Below, piece by piece: positions 51,424 through 59,671 of a stretch of DNA of 64,000 nt; the stretch's first letter is position 1; each line of letters starts with the position of its first letter. Source of the DNA: Streptomyces sp. NBC_01214 (GTDB taxonomy: Bacteria; Actinomycetota; Actinomycetes; Streptomycetales; Streptomycetaceae). The notes below the pieces were generated by a model. The model worked only from the letters and a program-made list of their open reading frames with translations. It made no database searches and was not told the DNA's origin. The stretch lies in NCBI RefSeq assembly GCF_026340975.1, contig NZ_JAPEOS010000003.1, positions 1,054,001-1,118,000 on the forward strand. Direction: 5' to 3'. Made by a program: the position numbers and the translations under genes.

Positions 51424-53160
51424 ATGGCAGACGCCCTGCTCTTCAACCCGCACACGTACGACCCGGCGCACTTCGACCCCGAGACCCGCAGGCTGCTGCG
51501 CGCCACCGTCGACTGGTTCGAGAGCCGCGGCAAGCGCCGGCTGATCGAGGACTACCGCTCCCGTGCCTGGCTCGCCGACTTCCTCGCCTTCTCCGCGAAG
51601 GAGGGCCTCTTCGCGACCTTCCTGACCCCGGCCACCGAGGCCGGCGAGGGGGAGTCCGACCAGCGCTGGGACACGGCACGGATCGCCGCCCTGAACGAGA
51701 TCTTCGGCTTCTACGGCCTCGACTACTGGTACGCCTGGCAGGTCACCATCCTCGGCCTCGGCCCGGTCTGGCAGAGCGACAACGCCGACGCCCGCGCCCG
51801 CGCCGCCCAGCTCCTCGCCGAGGGCGAGGTGTTCGCCTTCGGCCTGTCCGAGAAGACCCACGGCGCCGACATCTACTCCACCGACATGCTGCTGCGGCCG
51901 TACGTCGACGAAGCCGGTGCCGGCGGCTTCCGCGCGAGCGGCTCCAAGTACTACATCGGCAACGGCAACGCCGCCGGCCTCGTCTCCGTCTTCGGTCGCC
52001 GCACCGACATAGAGGGCCCCGACGGCTACGTCTTCTTCGCCGCCGACAGCCGTCACCCCGCGTACCACCTGGTGAAGAACGTCGTCGACTCCTCCAAGTA
52101 CGTCAGCGAGTTCCGCCTCGACGACTACCCGGTCCGCGCCGAGGACGTCCTGCACACCGGCAAGGCCGCCTTCGACGCCGCCCTGAACACCGTCAACGTC
52201 GGCAAGTTCAACCTCTGCACCGCCTCCATCGGCATCTGCGAGCACGCGATGTACGAGGCCGTGACCCACGCGCACAACCGGGTCCTCTACGGCCGCCCGG
52301 TCACCGCCTTCCCGCACGTGCGCCGGGAGCTGGCCGACGCGTACGTCCGCCTGGTCGGCATGAAGCTCTTCAGCGACCGCGCCGTCGACTACTTCCGCTC
52401 CGCCGGCCCGGACGACCGCCGCTACCTCCTCTTCAACCCGATGACGAAGATGAAGGTGACCACGGAGGGCGAGAAGGTCATCGACCTGATGTGGGACGTC
52501 ATCGCCGCCAAGGGCTTCGAGAAGGACAACTACTTCGCGCAGGCGGCCATCGAGATCCGCGGACTGCCCAAGCTGGAGGGCACGGTCCACGTCAACCTCG
52601 CCCTGATCCTCAAGTTCATGCGCAACCACCTGCTGAACCCGGCCGAGTACCCGGCCGTACCGACCCGGCTCGACGCGGCCGACGACGCCTTCCTCTTCCA
52701 GCAGGGCCCGGCTCGCGGCCTGGGCGCCGTGCAGTTCCACGACTGGCGGACCGCCTACGACGCGTACGCCGACGTGCCGAACGTGGCCCGGTTCCGCGAG
52801 CAGGCCGACGCGCTCTGCGCGTTCGTGGCCACCGTCGCTCCGGACGAGGAGCAGAGCCGCGACCTCGACTTCCTCCTCTCCGTGGGCCAGCTCTTCGCGC
52901 TGGTCGTGTACGGACAGCTGATCCTGGAGCAGGCCCGTCTGACGGACCTGGACGGGTCGGTGCTCGACGAGCTGTTCTCCGTCCTGGTCCGCGACTTCTC
53001 CGGCCACGCGGTCGAGCTGTACGGCAAGGACTCCGCGACGGCGGCCCAGCAGGAATGGGCGCTGGGCGCGGTCCGACGTCCGGTCGTCGACGAGGAGCGG
53101 GCGGCGCGCGTCTGGGCGCGGGTCGAGGCGCTGTCCGGCACGTACGAGATGGCCCCGTAG
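51424..53160 (+). CDS. Acyl-CoA dehydrogenase family protein
   Basis: A 578-residue FAD flavoprotein, longer than classical ACADs (about 380). It has FALSEKTHGADIYSTDML (FAD/substrate segment FxLTEPxxGSD) near 140, GFRASGSKYYIGNGNAAG near 170, NVGKFNLCTASIGICEHAM near 258 and TEGEKVIDLMWDVIAAKGF near 345. The conserved Arg of the C-terminal domain is in FPHVRREL. Extra N- and C-terminal extensions resemble large ACADs. Substrate unknown; PadR lies directly upstream. The ATG follows AAGGTGAACC. Confidence 0.88.
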   Translation: MADALLFNPHTYDPAHFDPETRRLLRATVDWFESRGKRRLIEDYRSRAWLADFLAFSAKEGLFATFLTPATEAGEGESDQRWDTARIAALNEIFGFYGLDYWYAWQVTILGLGPVWQSDNADARARAAQLLAEGEVFAFGLSEKTHGADIYSTDMLLRPYVDEAGAGGFRASGSKYYIGNGNAAGLVSVFGRRTDIEGPDGYVFFAADSRHPAYHLVKNVVDSSKYVSEFRLDDYPVRAEDVLHTGKAAFDAALNTVNVGKFNLCTASIGICEHAMYEAVTHAHNRVLYGRPVTAFPHVRRELADAYVRLVGMKLFSDRAVDYFRSAGPDDRRYLLFNPMTKMKVTTEGEKVIDLMWDVIAAKGFEKDNYFAQAAIEIRGLPKLEGTVHVNLALILKFMRNHLLNPAEYPAVPTRLDAADDAFLFQQGPARGLGAVQFHDWRTAYDAYADVPNVARFREQADALCAFVATVAPDEEQSRDLDFLLSVGQLFALVVYGQLILEQARLTDLDGSVLDELFSVLVRDFSGHAVELYGKDSATAAQQEWALGAVRRPVVDEERAARVWARVEALSGTYEMAP

Positions 53161-53173
53161 GAACGCGGCCTCC

Positions 53174-53214
53174 GGGGGACCGGCACGGCCCGTCACGGAC
53201 GGAGCCGGTCCCCC
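53174..53214. terminator. Bidirectional terminator between ACAD and SDR genes
   Basis: GGGGGACCGGC (53174-53184) pairs perfectly with GCCGGTCCCCC (53204-53214), 11 bp. It lies between the convergent stops at 53160 and 53217. Confidence 0.8.
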
Positions 53215-53216
53215 GC

Positions 53217-53984
53217 TCAGGCCTGCGCGGTGGGGCGTACGACGATGTCGCCCACGTCGACACCGTCCGGCTGCTCGACGGCGAAGGCGACGGCGCGGGC
53301 CACCGCGTCCGGCGACAGCGCGGTCTCCATCATCTTGTCGATCCGGGCCCGGGCCTGCGGTCCCATGCGCTCCGTGAAGTCCGTACGGACGGCCCCGGGC
53401 GACACGACGGTCACGCGCAGGCGGTCCCCGGCCTCCTGGCGCAGGCCCTCGGAGATCGTGCGCACGGCGTTCTTGGTGCCGGCGTACACCGACTGGAGCG
53501 GCACGACGCGCAGACCGGCGGTGGACACGATGTTGACGAAGTGTCCGCAGCCCTGCTCCCGGAAGAGGGGGAGCGCCGCGGCGATCCCGTAGAGGACGCC
53601 CTTGAGGTTGACGTCGATCATCTCCTCCCAGTCCTCGACGCGCAGTTCGTCGAGCGGGGAGATGAGTCCGACCCCGGCGTTGCTGACGAGTACGTCGAGC
53701 CTGCCGTAACGCTCCCGGGCCAGGTCGACGAGGCCGGTCACGTCGCCGCGCCGCGTCACGTCCGTACGGATCCAGGCGGCCCCACCACCGGCCCGCTCGA
53801 TCCGTGCGGCGAGCGCCTGGAGGCGCTCGGTGCGCCGTGCGCCGAGGACCACCTTCGCGCCCCGCTCGGCGAGCAGGAGGGCGGTCGCCTCGCCGATGCC
53901 GCTGCCGGCGCCGGTGATGGCGACGACCTTTCCCGCAATACCAGTGATGTCCGCGATCCCCGAGAGTTGCGCAGTTCCCGACAT
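53217..53984 (-). CDS. SDR-family oxidoreductase
   Basis: A 255-residue NAD(P)-dependent short-chain dehydrogenase. TGAGSGIG (nucleotide loop) is at about 24-31, NAG near 103, Ser in NIVSTAG near 150, and the YxxxK pair in SVYAGTKNA near 165-169, completing the catalytic tetrad. GARRTERL after strand 2 suggests NADPH. It diverges from the TetR gene with two operators between them, the usual set-up for repression by TetR until a substrate appears. ATG 53984. Confidence 0.92.
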   Translation of the reverse strand: MSGTAQLSGIADITGIAGKVVAITGAGSGIGEATALLLAERGAKVVLGARRTERLQALAARIERAGGGAAWIRTDVTRRGDVTGLVDLARERYGRLDVLVSNAGVGLISPLDELRVEDWEEMIDVNLKGVLYGIAAALPLFREQGCGHFVNIVSTAGLRVVPLQSVYAGTKNAVRTISEGLRQEAGDRLRVTVVSPGAVRTDFTERMGPQARARIDKMMETALSPDAVARAVAFAVEQPDGVDVGDIVVRPTAQA

Positions 53985-54048
53985 GACGGGCCGTCCCTTC
54001 GGAAGAGGAAGAAGAGGAAGGGCAGGCCGAGGGCATGCCCTAGAGTGA

Positions 54049-54101
54049 AAGTGGAGGCGCCGCCACTTCAGCTCACACTAAGTGGAGGCTCCTCCACTTA
54101 G
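54049..54101. promoter_or_regulatory. Two TetR operators between SDR and tetR
   Basis: Site 1 (54049-54068) has AAGTGG and CCACTT around AGGCGCCG. Site 2 (54078-54101) has CTAAGTGGAG and CTCCACTTAG around GCTC. Their centres are 31 bases apart, three DNA turns, so two dimers would bind the same face. The sites share AAGTGG/CCACTT. They lie 64 bases from the SDR start and 25 bases from the tetR start. Confidence 0.8.
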
Positions 54102-54126
54102 CAAGTGAGGAACGAGGGAGCCGCTG

Positions 54127-54735
54127 ATGGCCGCAGATGCAGGACGCCCGCTGAGGGCCGACGCGCAGCGCAACCGGGACAAGATCCTGGCTGCCGCGGT
54201 GCGCGTGTTCACCGAGCAGGGGTTGGAAGCGCACTTCGAGCGCATCGCCAAGGAGGCCGGTGTGGGCACCGGCACCCTCTACCGCAACTTCCCCACCCGG
54301 GAAGCCCTGATCGAGGCGGCCTACCGCAACGAGGTCGCGCGCCTGTGCGACTCGGTCCCCACCCTCCTGGAGACCCTGCCGCCGTACGAGGCCCTGCGCG
54401 CCTGGACGCGCCGCTTCATCGACTACGCCACCGCCAAGATGGGCATGGCCGACGCGATGCGCGCCGTCCTCGCGGCGGGTACCAACCCCTACGCCGACAG
54501 CCGCCGGATGATCCAGGACGCCCTCACGTCCCTCATGGAGGCCTGCACCGCCGCAGGTGCGATCAGGTCCGACATCAGCTCGACCGACATGTTCGCCGCC
54601 CTCGCCGGCATCGCCCTCACCTCGGCCGGCCCCGAGCAGCGGGCCCAGGCCGAACGCCTCCTCGACCTCAACCTGGACGGACTGTGCTTCCCGCTGGTGC
54701 AGGGGCGCGCGGGAGGTGCCGGAGGGTCGTCCTGA
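54127..54735 (+). CDS. TetR/AcrR-family regulator
   Basis: A 202-residue regulator. The N-terminal HTH (about 10-60) has RDKILAAAVRVFTEQGLEAH, FERIAKEAGVGTGTLYRNFP. The ligand domain is helical and carries no known signature. It should bind the paired palindromes at 54049-54101 and repress both itself and the divergent SDR gene. Confidence 0.93.
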   Translation: MAADAGRPLRADAQRNRDKILAAAVRVFTEQGLEAHFERIAKEAGVGTGTLYRNFPTREALIEAAYRNEVARLCDSVPTLLETLPPYEALRAWTRRFIDYATAKMGMADAMRAVLAAGTNPYADSRRMIQDALTSLMEACTAAGAIRSDISSTDMFAALAGIALTSAGPEQRAQAERLLDLNLDGLCFPLVQGRAGGAGGSS

Positions 54736-54784
54736 GACACCCCCGGGGCGTGCCGCCGAGGTCGTCAGGCGGTTCGCACACCGC

Positions 54785-55303
54785 GTGAGTCACTGCGACC
54801 ATGCGCAACTCGCCGCGCTGGAGGCTTTCGTCCGCTCGCTGCCCCGCCTCCCCGCTCCAGGAGTCTTCGTGCAGCCGCCGTGGCCGTACAGCCGCCCCGC
54901 CGAGACCAGGCTTGCCGCCGTGCTCGGTGGGCTGATCCGCAATCGCGGCTTCGGCATCCGCGAACTGCCGTTCGTGGGACTGTCCTTCAGCACGCTGAAC
55001 GAGATGGTGCGGCGCAGCGACCCCAGTCCGCACCGCTGGCAGCTGCTGTCCGCCGTAGCAGGACCGCTGGGCTGGACCCTGCCCGATCTCTTCGCGGTTG
55101 CCGACGAGCCGTACGCGAAGGAGATCGCTCCGATGGTGCACTGCCACCACCTCGGACGGGTCTACGCAGCGGCCGTCCCCTTGACCACCGCCCAGTTGAT
55201 CGCGAGCGTGGAGGAGGCGGACCGACTGGACGTGCGTGAGGCCCGTGGTGCATGGCAGCCCGTCTCCCAGGGCTTCGTCGAGGAGTGCCCGGACCTCCCC
55301 TGA
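54785..55303 (+). CDS. Conserved hypothetical protein
   Basis: A 172-residue protein beginning GTG 54785 (VSHCDHAQLAALEAFVRSLP). LGGLIRNRGFGIRELPFVGL, FSTLNEMVRRSDPSPHRWQL, LSAVAGPLGWTLPDLFAVAD and MVHCHHLGRVYAAAVPLTTAQL form an ordered globular pattern, with the SDPSPHRWQ and GAWQPVS blocks I recall only from uncharacterised Streptomyces proteins. No helices or signal. Several His and Cys (HCHH) could bind a metal. The ribosome site is weak (GGCGG). Function unknown. Confidence 0.6.
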   Translation: MSHCDHAQLAALEAFVRSLPRLPAPGVFVQPPWPYSRPAETRLAAVLGGLIRNRGFGIRELPFVGLSFSTLNEMVRRSDPSPHRWQLLSAVAGPLGWTLPDLFAVADEPYAKEIAPMVHCHHLGRVYAAAVPLTTAQLIASVEEADRLDVREARGAWQPVSQGFVEECPDLP

Positions 55304-55403
55304 CGACGAGGACTGCCCCGGTGCCTTCCGGCAGGGCGGGCCGCCCCGTCATGAGGCGGGCACGATCAAGGCCCCCGGCCCGGGCGGCCCCCGGACTCCC
55401 GGT

Positions 55404-56161
55404 TCACCCGGCCCGGGCGAGGAAGAGGTCGCTGAAGTGGTCCATCTCGATGCCGCCGCCGTGGGCGTCGAGGACCTGCGCCGTGTCGGTCGGGCGGCAG
55501 GACGCGGTAGCGGGAGAGCGGGGCCGCGTAGCCCAGGTAGCGGCCGGTGTCGTCGTGCTGCTCCTGCCGGTACCGGACGGCACGCAGGTCGGTGAAGCGC
55601 CCGTCGCGGCGGCATTCCTGCTCGGGCCAGCCGGGCTGCCCGGCCCGGTTCCCGGGCACGTCGCCGTAGGCGGAGGCCGGTTCACGGTGCGGCGACCGGT
55701 CACCCGCTTGTCGCGCACCCCTGCGGGTTCCAGAACAACGCCACCGCCCCGCCCGGCGCGAGGGCGTCCCGGACCAGGTCCCGGCGCCGCACCGGGTCCA
55801 CCCAGTGCCAGGACGCGGCGGCGAAGAGCAGCCCGGAGCGGCGGCCGCCGGGCCGCCGCTCCGCGAAGCTGCCGCCGTGCACCCGGACCCCGGGGTGGCG
55901 CGAGGTGTTGCGGCGGAGCACCCGGGCCATGCGCGGATCGGGCTCGATGCACACCACGGACGGGCCCGGCGCCGCGAACGCCACCGTGGCCTTGCCGGTC
56001 CCCGCGCCGACCTCCACGGCCGTGCGCCCACCCGGATCCGCGTACGCGAGCACCTCCGCCGCCAGCGCGTCCGCGTATCCCGGGCGGGCGGCGGCGTAGA
56101 GCTCGGCCACCTCCCCGAACACCTGACTGCGCGCCATGTCGACCTGTCCCCACGCAGTCAT
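55404..56161 (-). pseudogene. Class I methyltransferase pseudogene
   Basis: From ATG 56161 (or 56137) the frame has SQVFGEVAELYAAARPGY and RTAVEVGAGTGKATVAFA (motif I), then LLFAAASWHWVDP and GGAVALFWNPQG, ending at a premature TGA (55700). The rest appears in other frames: EQECRRDGRFTDLRAVRYRQ, GRYLGYAAPLSRYRVLPPDR, then VLDAHGGGIEMDHFSDLFL to 55404. At least two frameshifts and a missing middle part (about 40 residues) are needed to explain it. Confidence 0.8.
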
Positions 56162-56205
56162 CCCGATCCCCGCCTCCCCGCTCGGCCGGCGACCGCCCTA
56201 CCGAC

Positions 56206-56241
56206 GGAGACGGAGACGGAGACGGAGACGGGGACGGGGAC
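56206..56241 (+). repeat. GGAGAC/GGGGAC hexamer repeat
   Basis: Four GGAGAC and two GGGGAC copies head-to-tail, 14 bases downstream of the beta-lactamase stop. Confidence 0.9.
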
Positions 56242-56254
56242 GGGGGCCAAGGGC

Positions 56255-57154
56255 TCAGGCGAGCGTGTCCGCCAGCAGCTTCGCGGTCCTGGCGATCAGC
56301 GTGTTGTCGCGCGGCGCCGTCGCCTCCGGCATGGTCGAGAGGATCGCCAGGACCAAAGGCGGGCGCCCCGGGGGCCACGCGATGCCCACGTTGTTGTTGG
56401 TCCCGTACGAACCGGCCCCCGTCTTGTCCCCGACGGCCCAGTCCTTCGGCAGGCCGGCCCGGAGGCGATCGCCGCTGGTGGTGTTCGACAACAGCCACCG
56501 GTTCAGCTGCTCCCGGTCCCCGATTTCCAGCGCGTCGCCGAGCGAGAGGCGGGCGTACGTCCGCCCGATCGCGCGGGGGCTGGTCGTGTCCGTCTCCCGC
56601 CACGGCTCGGCCGTGTTCAGCTCGGGCTCCCACCGGTCGAGCCGGGTCGTACGGTCGCCCAGCGAGCGGCAGAAGCGGGTGATCGTGGTGGGGCCGCCGA
56701 GCTCGCGCAGCAGCAGGTTGGCGGCCGCGTTGTCGCTCTGGGCGATGGCGGCCGAGCAGAGTTCCGCCACGGTCAGGCCGCCCGCGACGTTCTCGGGCCG
56801 CTCCGTGATCGACCCGCCGCCCGCGTCCGTGACGTCCTGGAGCGTGTAGTGGATGCGCTGGGCGAGACGGGTGCCGTCGTGGTCGAGGTCCCGCAGCACG
56901 GCCGCGGCCGCCAGCGTCTTGAACACCGAGCACATGGGGAACGGTTCGTCGGCCCGGTGGACCACGGTCCGGCCGGTGCCGGTGTCCAGCGCGTACACGC
57001 CCAGCCGCGCCCCGTATTCGCGTTCCAGCGCGCGCAGCCCCGCCACCGGTGCGGCGGCACGGGCCGTGCCCACCGGTAGTGCGGCGGCCAGGGCCACCCC
57101 CGCACCCACGCTCAGCAGCGCGCGTCGGGACGTCGATGTGTCCGGGATCCTCAC
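56255..57154 (-). CDS. bla: Class A beta-lactamase
   Basis: A 299-residue serine beta-lactamase exported through a Tat-like signal (SRRALLSVGAG near 9-19). The catalytic residues are Ser76 and Lys79 in MCSVFK, Ser140-Asp-Asn in QSDN, Glu176 in RWEPELN (omega loop) and Lys244-Thr-Gly in VGDKTGAG. All class A signatures are intact, so the enzyme should hydrolyse penicillins. A Cys at 75 next to the active Ser is common in carbenicillinase-type relatives. It diverges from a TetR gene with two shared operators. Confidence 0.95.
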   Translation of the reverse strand: MRIPDTSTSRRALLSVGAGVALAAALPVGTARAAAPVAGLRALEREYGARLGVYALDTGTGRTVVHRADEPFPMCSVFKTLAAAAVLRDLDHDGTRLAQRIHYTLQDVTDAGGGSITERPENVAGGLTVAELCSAAIAQSDNAAANLLLRELGGPTTITRFCRSLGDRTTRLDRWEPELNTAEPWRETDTTSPRAIGRTYARLSLGDALEIGDREQLNRWLLSNTTSGDRLRAGLPKDWAVGDKTGAGSYGTNNNVGIAWPPGRPPLVLAILSTMPEATAPRDNTLIARTAKLLADTLA

Positions 57155-57244
57155 GTCAGGTTCTCCTCTTCCTCGCCGGTCATATGCCCTCGAAGACGCC
57201 GAACGTGATCAATTCGGTTCCCCGTCATTGATCTCCCGGCGAGG

Positions 57245-57285
57245 TGTACTAGTGGTACACCCTGCTGGTGTGTACCGTAAGTACA
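57245..57285. promoter_or_regulatory. Two TGTAC-N5-GTACA operators
   Basis: TGTAC-N5-GTACA occurs at 57245-57259 (extended to GGTGTAC-N5-GTACACC) and again at 57271-57285, centres 26 bases apart. The second ends on the ATG of the TetR gene; the first is 91 bases from the beta-lactamase start. Confidence 0.8.
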
Positions 57286-57905
57286 TGACTCCGCTCCCTC
57301 GATTCCACCGCCTGCCGGCCGAGCGACAGGAGGCGATCCTCGCCGTCGCCCGTGTGCACTTCGCCGAGCACGGCCCCGCGTCCGCCTCGTACAACAAGAT
57401 CATCGAGGCCGCAGGCTTCTCGAAGACCGCCGCCTACCAGTACTTCGACGGCCGTGAGGACCTCCTCGCCGCCGTCCTCGACGACGTGCTCGACCGCCTC
57501 CTCGGTGTGCTCGGCCCGTGGACCCCGGCCCGCGACGAGGCCGACTTCTGGGCCCGGCTGGAAGCCGGATCGAGTGCCCTGGTCACCCACTTGCGCGCCC
57601 ACCCGGACGATCTGGCCCTCGCCGACGCCGCCGTCGGTCGGGCTCGGGGCGAGGTCTGGCTCGGCTGGTTCGGGGCCGTGGTCGTGGACGGACAGCGCCT
57701 CGGATTCATCCGGACGGACGTGGACGCGGCCCTGCTGGCCGGAGCGACCGCGGCCGTGATGCGGGCGGCCGACGAATGGGCGCTCACCGCACTGCGCACG
57801 GCGCAGCCGACGGAACCCGCGTCGCCCGGGAACGAGCAGGTCTGGAGCCTGCTGCGGGGGCTGTGGAACGGCGGCACGGACGGAGGAGCGGGGCGTGCGC
57901 ACTGA
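57285..57905 (+). CDS. TetR-family regulator
   Basis: A 206-residue regulator. The HTH (about 12-58) has AERQEAILAVARVHFAEHGP, SYNKIIEAAGFSKTAAYQYF. The ligand domain is helical. Beside it lies the divergent class A beta-lactamase, and the paired TGTAC-N5-GTACA sites are placed to repress both. TetR control of a beta-lactamase is unusual. Its stop overlaps the next gene's GTG. Confidence 0.92.
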   Translation: MTPLPRFHRLPAERQEAILAVARVHFAEHGPASASYNKIIEAAGFSKTAAYQYFDGREDLLAAVLDDVLDRLLGVLGPWTPARDEADFWARLEAGSSALVTHLRAHPDDLALADAAVGRARGEVWLGWFGAVVVDGQRLGFIRTDVDAALLAGATAAVMRAADEWALTALRTAQPTEPASPGNEQVWSLLRGLWNGGTDGGAGRAH

Positions 57906-58512
57906 TCTGGAGATCCACTGGGAGATACCGCCCACCTCCCCGGGGCCGCTGGGCCGCCTGGAACGGTTCATGGGGCCGGGCAAGTCCCGCTCCGAGTCGG
58001 CGGTGGAGATCCTCGGCGCGGGCGGGTGCGCGGTGCTGCTCGCGGCCGGTGTGTGGTCGTCGGGGATCCACCGTGACTGGAACGGACTCCAGTGGGTGGT
58101 GGTGGTGCTGATCGGCCTCGATCTGCTCGGGGGGATCCTCACCAACGCCACGAACTCCGCCAAGCGCTGGTACCACCGCCAGGACCCCGGGGCCCGGCGC
58201 GCCCGCCTGCTCTTCGTCGGCGCGCACGTGCTCCACCTCGCCGCGATGGGCCTGCTGGTGCTCGGCGGGGACCGCGGTTGGACGCTGGGCAACACGGCGC
58301 TGCTGCTCTGCGCCGCCGTGGTCGTGGAGTTCGCGCCCGTCCATCTCAAGCGCCCGGTGGCCATGGCCTGTTACTCCGCGGCCGTGGTGGTCAACCTGTT
58401 CTGGCTGCCCGTGCCCGCCGCCCTCGCCTGGTTCGCACCGCTCTTCTTCCTGAAGCTCCTGGTGTGCCACCTCGTACCGGAGGCACCGCTGGAACGGCGG
58501 CGCGATGTCTGA
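57895..58512 (+). CDS. Membrane protein of unknown function
   Basis: A 205-residue protein with five or six helices (from about 38 to 190) and no domain I know. The GTG at 57895 follows GGAGGAGC and overlaps the TetR stop by 11 bases, and its own TGA overlaps the GNAT start, so TetR, membrane protein and GNAT are one transcript. Confidence 0.75.
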   Translation: MRTDLEIHWEIPPTSPGPLGRLERFMGPGKSRSESAVEILGAGGCAVLLAAGVWSSGIHRDWNGLQWVVVVLIGLDLLGGILTNATNSAKRWYHRQDPGARRARLLFVGAHVLHLAAMGLLVLGGDRGWTLGNTALLLCAAVVVEFAPVHLKRPVAMACYSAAVVVNLFWLPVPAALAWFAPLFFLKLLVCHLVPEAPLERRRDV

Positions 58513-59176
58513 GCCCGACGCGGGTCCCGGCCCCGGCCCCGACGCCGACGCCGACGCCGGTGCCAGTGCCAGTGCCGGTGGCAGTGCCGGGCCGGACCGC
58601 CTGGACCGCGACGACGCCCCGCCGCCCGCGCGGTGCGCGCCCGTACTGGCCGCCGCCTTCGTCCGCGAACCCGCCATGACCTGGATCGCGGGCGGATCAG
58701 ACCGCGCACGGCGGGCATGGTTCAGTGCCACGCTGCGTACGCACGCCACGCTCCCCGGAGCCCGCCGCCACCTGCTGACCGACGGCGCCGGGCGGCCCGT
58801 CGCCGCCGCCGTCCTCACCCCGCCGGCCGCCGTCCCCTCGGGTGCGGCGCGGGCGGCCTGGGCGGCCCGCACCCTGGTGGGCTGCGGCCCGCGCACCCTG
58901 GTGCGGACGCTGCGCTACCTGCACGCCGCCGAGGCCGGGATCCCAGCCGGGGCCTGGACCCTCGAGTTCATCGGCGTGCAGCCCGAGGCGGCCGGGCGGG
59001 GTGCCGGAGGGCGGCTCCTCGGCCACCTGCTCGCCGCGACCCCCGCGCCCGGCGGCATCTTCCTCACCACCGCCGACGAGGCGAACGTCCGGCTCTATCA
59101 CCGCTTCGGCTTCACCGTCCTGCGGCGCCTGACGGTGGGCCCGCTGAAGGTGACGGCGATGTGGCGGCCGGCCTAG
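58505..59176 (+). CDS. GNAT-family acetyltransferase
   Basis: A 223-residue protein. Residues 1-40 are a repeat-rich Asp/Ala/Gly/Ser tail encoded by hexamer-like repeats (about 58539-58590). The GNAT core has LEFIGVQPEAAGRGAGGRLL (motif A, Q/RxxGxG/A) near 155-174 and IFLTTADEANVRLYHRFGFT (motif B) near 185-205. The acceptor is unknown. It overlaps the membrane protein by 8 bases and is followed by a terminator. Confidence 0.85.
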   Translation: MSEPDAGPGPGPDADADAGASASAGGSAGPDRLDRDDAPPPARCAPVLAAAFVREPAMTWIAGGSDRARRAWFSATLRTHATLPGARRHLLTDGAGRPVAAAVLTPPAAVPSGAARAAWAARTLVGCGPRTLVRTLRYLHAAEAGIPAGAWTLEFIGVQPEAAGRGAGGRLLGHLLAATPAPGGIFLTTADEANVRLYHRFGFTVLRRLTVGPLKVTAMWRPA

Positions 59177-59237
59177 GCCCTGTCGTCAAGGTCCCGTCGG
59201 GCCCGCGGCGTCCGGCACCGCACACGGCCGCGTTGTC

Positions 59238-59272
59238 GGGGCGCCCGAGTACGTCCAGTACACGGGCGCCCC
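59238..59272 (+). terminator. Terminator after the GNAT gene
   Basis: GGGGCGCCCG (59238-59247) and CGGGCGCCCC (59263-59272) pair perfectly; an inner GTAC-5-GTAC extends the stem. Only a weak T-rich stretch follows (TCCGTCTT). Confidence 0.75.
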
Positions 59273-59433
59273 TCCGTCTTGCGATGCTTCCCCTCGGCCC
59301 TGCGGGCCTGGGGAGGCCCCATGGCACCGGACGCCGCGGGCTCGGCCGACGCCACTTTGGCGACGGGACCCAGCCCGAGCCGACGTGTCCTAGCAGATGA
59401 GGGCAGCCGCGCGAAGGGACCGCCGCGCCGCTT

Positions 59434-59511
59434 TTCGGCCGTGTTCGTGAACAAGGCCGAATATCGTTAATAACCCCGGCAAACCACCTGCGATGCAAGA
59501 TCACTGCATCG
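59434..59511. promoter_or_regulatory. Two palindromes upstream of the encapsulin operon
   Basis: A 28-base near-perfect dyad (59434-59461) has outer arms TTCGGCC/GGCCGAA and inner arms TGTTC/GAACA. A second (59491-59511) has CGATGCA/TGCATCG around 7 bases. The region between is the most AT-rich of the 495-base gap 59177-59671. They lie 211-238 and 161-181 bases before the encapsulin ATG, well placed for operator or promoter elements. Confidence 0.55.
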
Positions 59512-59671
59512 AGGTAATGCCAACGGTTTTCAGGCTCAAGGCGGGCGTACCGGCCGTTACTGTTCCCCCGGATCTGGACGGATTCCCGGATAATTCGCCC
59601 CCTTTTTTTCCTCGTTCCTCGGTGACGCGCGCATCCGCCGATCACCACCCTTACGAAGGAGAGCTCGCCCG

